Positions 57,532-64,000 of a stretch of DNA of 64,000 nt are shown here, piece by piece (positions within the stretch are counted from its first letter, which is position 1; each line of letters starts with the position of its first letter). The notes beneath the pieces are model-generated. The model was not told the DNA's origin and ran no database searches. It saw nothing but the letters and a program-made list of their open reading frames with translations. The stretch is taken from the NCBI RefSeq assembly GCF_030161395.1, contig NZ_BSST01000001.1, positions 930,001 through 994,000 of the forward strand, given 5' to 3'. Position numbers and translations under genes: made by a program. This DNA comes from Thalassotalea insulae. Lineage in GTDB: Bacteria > Pseudomonadota > Gammaproteobacteria > Enterobacterales > Alteromonadaceae.

Positions 57532-58567
57532 ATTATCTATCGTTGGTACAGTTGGTGTTCCAGCCTGTTACGGAGGGTTTGAAACACTAGTAGAAAACCT
57601 GTTAGACGAAAAAGACGATTCATATCAAATAAGCGTTTACTGTTCATCCAAAGCCTATAAAGCCACTTTAAAAACATATAAAAATGCAAAACTACATTAT
57701 ATTCCTTTGCAAGCAAACGGTATTCAAAGTATTCCCTATGATATTTTGTCTTTATTGCATGCTACTTTGAAAAGATCTCAAAATATATTACTCTTAGGTG
57801 TATCAGGAGCATTATTTTTGCCTCTCATCCGTCTATTTTCTAAAGCAAGAATTATAACAAATATTGATGGTTTAGAGTGGAAGCGAGACAAGTGGGGGTG
57901 GTTTGCCCAAAAATTCTTAAAGCTTTCAGAAAAAGTAGCTATCAAATATTCAACTACAATTATTGCCGATAACCAAGCAATTGCTGACTATGTCAAACTT
58001 GAATATGGTGCTGATGCTAAAGTAATAGCCTATGGAGGAGACCACGCTTTACTTGATAGTTCCGATGGCAAAGACGACAATTATGCACTTGCATTGTGTC
58101 GAATTGAGCCCGAAAACAACGTTGAATTAATATTAAAAGCTTTTCGTCATAGTTCAAAAAAACTCAAATTTGTTGGTAACTGGAATAGTAGTGAATTTGG
58201 TAAAAGAATGAGTAAACGCTATTGTCAGTATGATAACATCACATTAATTGATCCAATATACGATATACGACAACTATTTGAACTTAGAAATAACTGCTCT
58301 TTTTATATTCATGGGCATTCAGCAGGAGGAACTAACCCTTCGCTTGTCGAAATGATGCATTTCAACAAAAACATCCTAGCTTTCAATTGCTCATATAATA
58401 GAGAAACAACTGAGCATAAGGCTATTTATTTCGCAAACGAAGATGAACTGCTAGCTAATATTCAAAAAATAGATCAGCACGAAAAAAACTGCGAAATGAG
58501 AGAAATAGCACAACGCAGATATACATGGAATATTGTAAAGAAACAATATTTAGAATTAATCACCTAA
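57524..58567 (+). CDS. DUF1972 glycosyltransferase, probable rhamnosyltransferase
   Basis: 347 residues. The N-terminal [21 protein letters not shown] is the DUF1972 signature found in bacterial rhamnosyltransferases such as streptococcal Cps2T; the C-terminal half is GT4-like with [23 protein letters not shown]. It lies immediately before the dTDP-rhamnose genes, which supports rhamnose as donor, by inference. Confidence 0.85.
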   Translation: MPKLSIVGTVGVPACYGGFETLVENLLDEKDDSYQISVYCSSKAYKATLKTYKNAKLHYIPLQANGIQSIPYDILSLLHATLKRSQNILLLGVSGALFLPLIRLFSKARIITNIDGLEWKRDKWGWFAQKFLKLSEKVAIKYSTTIIADNQAIADYVKLEYGADAKVIAYGGDHALLDSSDGKDDNYALALCRIEPENNVELILKAFRHSSKKLKFVGNWNSSEFGKRMSKRYCQYDNITLIDPIYDIRQLFELRNNCSFYIHGHSAGGTNPSLVEMMHFNKNILAFNCSYNRETTEHKAIYFANEDELLANIQKIDQHEKNCEMREIAQRRYTWNIVKKQYLELIT

Positions 58568-58577
58568 GGCCAAAACA

Positions 58578-59456
58578 ATGCACAAAGGAATAATTTTAGC
58601 TGGTGGTAGCGGCACACGCCTGTACCCACTTACAAAAGTTGTTAGTAAACAATTAATGCCTGTTTATGATAAGCCAATGGTTTATTATCCCCTAGCAACT
58701 TTAATGCAAGCGGGAATAAGAGATGTTTTGCTAATATCAACGCCCGACGAAATACATAGATTCGAAAATTTACTTGGAAACGGAAAGAACTTCGGTATCA
58801 GTATTAGTTATGCAATACAAGAAAGTCCTGAAGGCTTAGCCCAAGCATTTTTAATTGCAGAAAAATTTCTAGCGGGACAACCTGCAGCACTAATACTTGG
58901 CGACAACATGTTTTATGGACATGATCTAACTAAAGCATTACAAAACGCAAATAATCAATCTTCAGGCGGTACCATATTCGGTTATCATGTTTCTAAGCCT
59001 AGCGCATACGGTGTTGTTGAGTTTAACAAATCAGGAAAAGCGATATCAATAGAAGAGAAACCGCAAAGTCCAAAATCAAATTACGCAGTACCTGGTCTCT
59101 ATTTTTTTGACAGTAAAGTTGTTGATATTGCAAAAAATGTCACTCCTTCTTTACGCGGAGAGCTAGAGATTACTGATATTATCGAGCAATACTTAAAGCT
59201 TAACGAACTCAATGTAGAAATCATGGGACGAGGCACAGCTTGGTTAGATACGGGTACGCATGATGATCTTCTGGCTGCCGCACAATTTATTGCAACAATA
59301 GAGAAGCGCCAAGGACTAAAAATCAATTGTCCTGAAGAAATAGCTTTTCGAAATGGGTGGATAACTAAAGAGCAATTAATTCAAATTGCAGAGCCATTAC
59401 GAAAAAGTGGTTATGGTGAATATTTATTACAGCTAATTAATGAAAGAGTATTTTAA
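58578..59456 (+). CDS. rmlA: Glucose-1-phosphate thymidylyltransferase
   Basis: First step of dTDP-L-rhamnose synthesis. [35 protein letters not shown] and [19 protein letters not shown] are diagnostic; 292 residues. Its stop overlaps the rmlC start (TAATG), so the two are coupled. Confidence 0.97.
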   Translation: MHKGIILAGGSGTRLYPLTKVVSKQLMPVYDKPMVYYPLATLMQAGIRDVLLISTPDEIHRFENLLGNGKNFGISISYAIQESPEGLAQAFLIAEKFLAGQPAALILGDNMFYGHDLTKALQNANNQSSGGTIFGYHVSKPSAYGVVEFNKSGKAISIEEKPQSPKSNYAVPGLYFFDSKVVDIAKNVTPSLRGELEITDIIEQYLKLNELNVEIMGRGTAWLDTGTHDDLLAAAQFIATIEKRQGLKINCPEEIAFRNGWITKEQLIQIAEPLRKSGYGEYLLQLINERVF

Positions 59457-60004
59457 TGAAAATTATCGACACAAATATTGCCGATGTAAAAATATTGGAG
59501 CCTAAAATATTTGGAGATGATAGAGGCTTTTTTTTAGAAACTTTTCGTGCAGAATGGTTTAAAAAAAATGTTGCAGACGTATCCTTTGTGCAAGATAACC
59601 ATAGTAAATCTTCCAAAGGAATATTGCGGGGTATGCATTATCAAATTAAAAATACTCAAGGCAAGCTTGTGAGGGTCATAAGTGGTGAAGTATATGATGT
59701 TGCTATTGACTTAAGGCAATCAAGCCCTAGTTTCGGCCAATGGTTTGGAACCTTATTATCTGCTGAAAACAAGCGACAACTATGGGTACCAGAAGGCTTT
59801 GCCCATGGTTTTTATGTAACTTCTCAGTCTGCTGAGTTTGTTTACAAATGTACCGATTATTATGCACCTGAATATGAAAGAAGCATTTTGTGGAATGACC
59901 AAGAGCTGAATATTAATTGGCCAATAAAACAATCAACCCCACCCATTTTGTCAGCAAAAGATCAAATAGGTGAGTTATTTAAAGATGCCGAATACTATAA
60001 GTAG
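59456..60004 (+). CDS. rmlC: dTDP-4-dehydrorhamnose 3,5-epimerase
   Basis: Cupin-fold epimerase, third step of dTDP-L-rhamnose synthesis. Motifs DDRGFFLETFRAEWF, QDNHSKSSKGILRGMHYQ with the catalytic His, GEVYDVAIDLR and VPEGFAHGFYV are intact; 182 residues. Its presence with rmlD shows that the product is rhamnose and not another 6-deoxyhexose. Confidence 0.97.
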   Translation: MKIIDTNIADVKILEPKIFGDDRGFFLETFRAEWFKKNVADVSFVQDNHSKSSKGILRGMHYQIKNTQGKLVRVISGEVYDVAIDLRQSSPSFGQWFGTLLSAENKRQLWVPEGFAHGFYVTSQSAEFVYKCTDYYAPEYERSILWNDQELNINWPIKQSTPPILSAKDQIGELFKDAEYYK

Positions 60005-60045
60005 AGTATTCATTAATTACTAATGACGTATAGAAAAAACTTATT

Positions 60046-61122
60046 ATGAATCAAACAATATTAGTTACAGGTGGAGCTGGTTTTATTGGCTCCGCCCTAA
60101 TCCGTTACTTAATAAATGAAACTACACATACAATTATCAATGTTGATAAACTAACTTACGCTGGTAATTTAGAATCTCTCAAATCAGTAGAAAAAAATAA
60201 GCGGTATCACTTTATCAAAGCTGACATTTGTGAACAAAATAAAATAGCTGAACTTTTAGCTCAATATCAACCTAATTATATAATGCACCTAGCAGCAGAA
60301 AGTCACGTTGATCGTTCAATTGATGGTCCTAGTGAGTTTATTCAAACAAACGTGATAGGTACGTATTATATGCTTGAAGCGGCCAAAAACTATTACATTC
60401 AATTACCCAAAAGTAAACGAAATGCTTTTAAATTCCACCATATATCTACAGATGAAGTTTATGGAGACTTAGGTGAAACAGGGCTATTCACAGAAACAAC
60501 ACCTTACGATCCAAGCTCTCCTTACTCTGCATCAAAAGCAGCTTCCGATCATTTAGTAAGGGCCTGGCACAGAACCTATAACTTACCGGTTGTAATAACT
60601 AACTGTTCAAATAATTATGGCCCGTTTCATTTCCCTGAAAAATTAATTCCTCTAATTATTCTGAATGCCTTGGAAGGCAAAAATTTACCTGTTTATGGAA
60701 ATGGCGAACAGGTGAGAGATTGGCTTTTTGTTGAGGATCATGCTCGCGCTCTTTATAAAGTTGTGACAGATGGAAAAGTTGGCAGTACCTATAACATAGG
60801 TGGCTTCAATGAAAAGCAGAACATTGAAGTTATCAATATAATTTGTGATCACCTAAATACGTTAATTAAAGATAAACCCAATAACCTAACAGATTTTAAA
60901 ACGCTAATAACTTATGTAAATGACAGACCAGGTCATGATGTTAGATATGCAATAGATGCAACTAAAATTAATGAAGAGTTAGGATGGTCACCAAGAGAAA
61001 GCTTTGAGTCTGGTATATTAAAAACAATAAAATGGTACCTTAATAACTTAGACTGGTGTCGTCATGTTCAAGATGGCAGTTATCAACGAGAACGTCTTGG
61101 TAACAATGACAATCTCATATAA
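60046..61122 (+). CDS. rmlB: dTDP-glucose 4,6-dehydratase
   Basis: Second step of the pathway. NAD motif [29 protein letters not shown], catalytic [10 protein letters not shown] and [12 protein letters not shown], and [17 protein letters not shown]. 358 residues. The order here is rmlA-C-B-D; many enterobacterial loci use B-D-A-C. Confidence 0.97.
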   Translation: MNQTILVTGGAGFIGSALIRYLINETTHTIINVDKLTYAGNLESLKSVEKNKRYHFIKADICEQNKIAELLAQYQPNYIMHLAAESHVDRSIDGPSEFIQTNVIGTYYMLEAAKNYYIQLPKSKRNAFKFHHISTDEVYGDLGETGLFTETTPYDPSSPYSASKAASDHLVRAWHRTYNLPVVITNCSNNYGPFHFPEKLIPLIILNALEGKNLPVYGNGEQVRDWLFVEDHARALYKVVTDGKVGSTYNIGGFNEKQNIEVINIICDHLNTLIKDKPNNLTDFKTLITYVNDRPGHDVRYAIDATKINEELGWSPRESFESGILKTIKWYLNNLDWCRHVQDGSYQRERLGNNDNLI

Positions 61123-61136
61123 TCAATTAGTATCAT

Positions 61137-62015
61137 ATGAATATCGTAGTCTTTGGTAAAAATGGGCAATTAGCAAAAGAACTAGTTTTTGAGGCCCCTT
61201 CAAATGTAAATTTACTTTTTCTAGGTAGAGAAGAAACAAATATCCTTTCGCTTGATGCTATAGAGAAGTCACTAGCTAATTTTCCGGTTGACGTTATCAT
61301 TAACGCTTCAGCTTATACTGCAGTTGACAAAGCTGAGTCGGAACATCAACAAGCGTATGCAGTTAATCAGTTAGCGGTAGAAAACATGAGCATTTATAGT
61401 GAAAAAGTTAATGCTCGATTTTTACATGTTTCAACTGACTTTGTATTCGATGGTTCCAATAACATCGCATACACTCCTGAAGATAAAGCAAACCCTAAAA
61501 GTATTTATGGAAAATCTAAATTTGCAGGAGAATTATCTGTAAAAAAATGTCACCCAACAAACAGTTCAGTCATACGAACTTCTTGGTTATATTCGGTATC
61601 TGGCAATAATTTTTTAAAAACTATGCTCCGCTTAATGCAAGAAAAAGAATCATTAAGTGTTGTTTCAGATCAAATAGGCTGTCCAACTAACGCTAACGGA
61701 CTAGCTCGGTTTATTTGGAAATTAACTCAAGTTAAGCAATTAAAAAGTATCTATCACTGGAGTGATAAAGGTGTAGCTTCTTGGTATGATTTTGCAGTTG
61801 CTATCCAAAATATAGCGTATCAATACGGAGTATTAGAAACAAAGATTCCCATACAACCAATACCGACAAAAGATTACCCTACACCAGCACCAAGGCCTCA
61901 TTTTAGCCTACTAAATGCAAATACGTCTTACGATATATTAAATTCTAACCACTGGACAATTGAGCTTAACAAATGTATTAAAAGGCTTGCTTCTACTAAG
62001 GAAGCCGACAGTTGA
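61137..62015 (+). CDS. rmlD: dTDP-4-dehydrorhamnose reductase
   Basis: Last step: NADPH-dependent reduction to dTDP-L-rhamnose. Opening IVVFGKNGQLAKEL, NASAYTAVDKAESE, STDFVFDG, and YGKSKFAGE with the catalytic Tyr and Lys; 292 residues. Last gene of the + strand run; a hairpin follows. Confidence 0.96.
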   Translation: MNIVVFGKNGQLAKELVFEAPSNVNLLFLGREETNILSLDAIEKSLANFPVDVIINASAYTAVDKAESEHQQAYAVNQLAVENMSIYSEKVNARFLHVSTDFVFDGSNNIAYTPEDKANPKSIYGKSKFAGELSVKKCHPTNSSVIRTSWLYSVSGNNFLKTMLRLMQEKESLSVVSDQIGCPTNANGLARFIWKLTQVKQLKSIYHWSDKGVASWYDFAVAIQNIAYQYGVLETKIPIQPIPTKDYPTPAPRPHFSLLNANTSYDILNSNHWTIELNKCIKRLASTKEADS

Positions 62016-62065
62016 TTTGCCTATATTTTGTTCAGAACTAATTAGAAAAACAATTAAAAAGTAAT

Positions 62066-62108
62066 AGTTACCCTGGAGATTAATCTGAATTAATTCGCTT
62101 GGGTAACT
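62066..62108. terminator. Hairpin between convergent rmlD and GT2 genes
   Basis: Outer stem AGTTACCC (62066-62073) / GGGTAACT (62101-62108) and inner stem ATTAAT / ATTAAT with a CTGA loop; CTTTT follows on the + side. Likely a shared terminator. Confidence 0.65.
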
Positions 62109-62121
62109 CTTTTAATTCGCT

Positions 62122-63114
62122 TTATAAAATATCTTTGAAGGCGCTTTTTATGCCGTTAAAATGCTTATATCTTCCATGAAAGTAATTAGAAAATATCAAT
62201 AAATTTTTATATAAAAAATTTTGTTTAAGTGCGAATAGTCTAAAATTTAAATGCACTATTTCATCATTAAGTTTTGCAATTTCAGTTAAAACATATTTTT
62301 CATCCAAAATACAATTTTTAATAACTTCTGCATTATTTTGATTTAACCATTGCAATAAAACAGAAACAAACTGTTTACGCTTATTTAAATTTAATTGCTG
62401 CTGACGCTTATCTAATTTTAAATAGAAATAATCTAAAGGCCCCATCTTATTTGCTGAGTTTATTGAAACTTCTTTAGTAGCATTATTCTCATGCCTTCGA
62501 TAATCAGCGAGTACTTCATCTAATATTAGTTTCTGGTTATATATAGCCGCACAATGATGCAACCAGGCATCGTGACTTATAAAACTAAAATCAGGTATTG
62601 GTAAGCATAGTTGCAAAAAATCACGCCTAACAGCTGTAGCCATACCAACAACATATGTATCCATAGGGTTTGATACTTTTTTTAACCTCTGCAATTTCGT
62701 TTGACCTTGCTGAGTTAGCAAACCGTCGCAAAACATCAAATCATGAATTATTAAACTTTTCTCCTGATGATTTTGAAATAGACGAATAATGTGTTCTATT
62801 TTATTTTCATACCAGACATCATCTTGATCAGCTAGAAAAATAATTTCTCCACTACAAAGCTCTAAGGCTTTACTAAAGTTTTGGCTATACCCCAGATTAG
62901 TTTCATTTACTCTAACAATAAAATTAATATCTTTGAACTTTTTAGCTATTGACAGAACTATTTCAACTGTCTTATCTGCAGAATTATCATCACAAACAAC
63001 AATTTCATCAGGTTTAACATTTTGTTCAACAATACTTAGCAATTGTTGCCTAATATAGGCTTCACCATTAAAAGTGGCTAAAGCTATCGATATATCCATT
63101 CTACCATTTTTCAT
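62122..63114 (-). CDS. Family 2 glycosyltransferase, rhamnosyltransferase-like
   Basis: 330 residues; N-terminal GT-A domain with ISIALATFNGEAYIRQQLLSI, VVCDDNSADKT and FLADQDDVWYENK, the pattern of alpha-L-rhamnosyltransferases of the RfbF/G type. The C-terminal third is helical and Lys-rich. The start may be 63114 (MKNGRMD) or five codons in, at 63099 (MDISIAL). It is transcribed toward rmlD and lies 37 bases after the pyruvyl transferase gene. Confidence 0.85.
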   Translation of the reverse strand: MKNGRMDISIALATFNGEAYIRQQLLSIVEQNVKPDEIVVCDDNSADKTVEIVLSIAKKFKDINFIVRVNETNLGYSQNFSKALELCSGEIIFLADQDDVWYENKIEHIIRLFQNHQEKSLIIHDLMFCDGLLTQQGQTKLQRLKKVSNPMDTYVVGMATAVRRDFLQLCLPIPDFSFISHDAWLHHCAAIYNQKLILDEVLADYRRHENNATKEVSINSANKMGPLDYFYLKLDKRQQQLNLNKRKQFVSVLLQWLNQNNAEVIKNCILDEKYVLTEIAKLNDEIVHLNFRLFALKQNFLYKNLLIFSNYFHGRYKHFNGIKSAFKDIL

Positions 63115-63151
63115 TAGTATCTATTTAATCTAAACAAGCCAACTTATAAAT

Positions 63152-64000
63152 CTATAAATCATTACAAATAGTCTCTAATATTCTCAGGTTATTTTCTTTA
63201 ACCTTCTTAATATTTTCACTCGTTTTTCGAGCTAATTCATTAATAGATTGACTATTTATTAATGACGGTAAATCTAACAAATTCTCAACTGGATAACACT
63301 TATTAAATGGTGCAACACTCCAATCTGATAGAAAGGCATTCAACTTAGTAATATTAGGATTTATACCGAAATGGGGAACTCCATACGACATTGCAGTAAT
63401 AACCCCATGTAAGCTTGTGCCAAAAAACATACTTGCATGTTTAATAACATACATGATTTCCCATACATTCAAATCATGTACTAGGATTGTTTCTTTAGTT
63501 AATACAGCATTAATTTTTTTAAGTAGATAATAATCATCATGGCCAGAAGCATAGCCAATAGGAAGTAAAAGCACTTTTTTATTCGTTTCTTGATAAAGAT
63601 TTGAAATTATGGTGCTTAAAGTTTCTATATCGCATGCCACTTTCGCAGGTGCAGCCTGAAAAACAATATACTCACTTGCCGTACAAACTATCAACTCATT
63701 TTTTACTTTGCTAACTAACTCACCATCTGTAAACAAATCAGACATGATATAAGCTGAGTCAGGTGATAAATGCGTTTGAATATTTAGCTGACTTAACTCT
63801 TTTTCTGTTCTTATATCTCGTACTGAAAGATAATCTGAACTATTCAACCTCCGAACAACATCTTTTAATTCTACATTACTAAGGTTTTGAAGATCTCCAC
63901 CCACCGTATTATATATAACTTTTATTTTATTTCGGAAAGCTTCTTGCGATGGTAAATAAGGAAACTCCCAACGAGTAGAATATTGAAGCTTGGCAAAACT
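63152..64000 (-). CDS. Polysaccharide pyruvyl transferase family protein, 5' end outside window
   Basis: The frame is open to the right edge, so the N-terminus is missing; about 282 residues are visible. The segments YLSVRDIRTEKEL, LSPDSAYIM and MFFGTSLHGVITAMSYGVPHFGI match the PF04230 family (CsaB, WcaK), which adds pyruvate from phosphoenolpyruvate to a sugar. A pyruvylated residue would put negative charge on the surface glycan. First visible gene of a minus-strand unit with the GT2 gene. Confidence 0.85.
   Translation of the reverse strand, partial: SFAKLQYSTRWEFPYLPSQEAFRNKIKVIYNTVGGDLQNLSNVELKDVVRRLNSSDYLSVRDIRTEKELSQLNIQTHLSPDSAYIMSDLFTDGELVSKVKNELIVCTASEYIVFQAAPAKVACDIETLSTIISNLYQETNKKVLLLPIGYASGHDDYYLLKKINAVLTKETILVHDLNVWEIMYVIKHASMFFGTSLHGVITAMSYGVPHFGINPNITKLNAFLSDWSVAPFNKCYPVENLLDLPSLINSQSINELARKTSENIKKVKENNLRILETICNDL

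Overview
The window is one continuous stretch of chromosome from a marine gammaproteobacterium of the order Alteromonadales, most likely Colwelliaceae (Colwellia/Thalassotalea type). I infer this from E. coli-like gene blocks (mrdA-rodA-rlpA-dacA-ybeD-lipB-lipA, fadI-fadJ, rpiA-serA, ribH-nusB-thiL-pgpA), the low G+C base composition, and lineage-typical extras: a complete bat (aerotolerance-type) operon, an ECF sigma/DUF3379 pair, and a very large propeller-PAS-GGDEF-EAL sensor. No tRNA, rRNA, CRISPR array, insertion sequence or prophage gene was seen.

Layout. 1-6400 (+): elongasome and cell-wall genes (mrdA 3' part, rodA, rlpA, dacA) followed by lipoate synthesis (ybeD, lipB, lipA). 6413-10491 (-): prmB-aroC-MFS transporter-orphan periplasmic binding protein. 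10571-14565: smrB (+), sixA (-) and a cytosolic M16 protease (+). 14691-19229 (+): a 1512-residue c-di-GMP sensor. 19278-20223: a small accessory island with a long perfect palindrome, a candidate sigma-54 promoter, a secreted peptide built of 16-residue tandem repeats, a coupled 35-codon gene and a small membrane protein. 20287-23735 (-): anaerobic-type fatty-acid beta-oxidation genes fadI-fadJ. 24010-30990 (+): moxR-DUF58-DUF4381-batA-batB/C-batD, followed by an ECF sigma factor and its DUF3379 partner. 32382-33213: a gene-poor gap holding a decayed gene. 33214-36173: putP (-) and an EAL-HDOD protein (+). 36366-43207 (-): galE, a DHH phosphoesterase and sulfate assimilation (cysD, cysN, an SLC13/RCK permease, cysC). 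43339-45915 (-): galU-pgi. 46253-50497 (+): POT peptide transporter, 5-formyl-THF cyclo-ligase, rpiA, serA. 50579-53042 (-): ribH-nusB-thiL-pgpA. 53337 to the right edge: an O-antigen/exopolysaccharide locus (wzz, wzy, glycosyltransferases, rmlA-C-B-D for dTDP-L-rhamnose), then an opposing rhamnosyltransferase-type GT2 and a polysaccharide pyruvyl transferase cut by the window edge.

How genes work together: pgi, galU and galE supply sugar nucleotides upstream of surface polysaccharide, and rmlABCD supplies dTDP-rhamnose for the glycosyltransferases beside it. The cys block imports and activates sulfate to PAPS. The bat genes form one overlapping operon and are followed by a regulatory sigma pair that may share their physiology.

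The strongest candidate for something undescribed is the 19278-19790 island: a Sec-type precursor made almost wholly of near-identical 16-residue units with charge-complementary halves, a sigma-54-like GG-N10-GC promoter, and a translationally coupled 35-residue partner.
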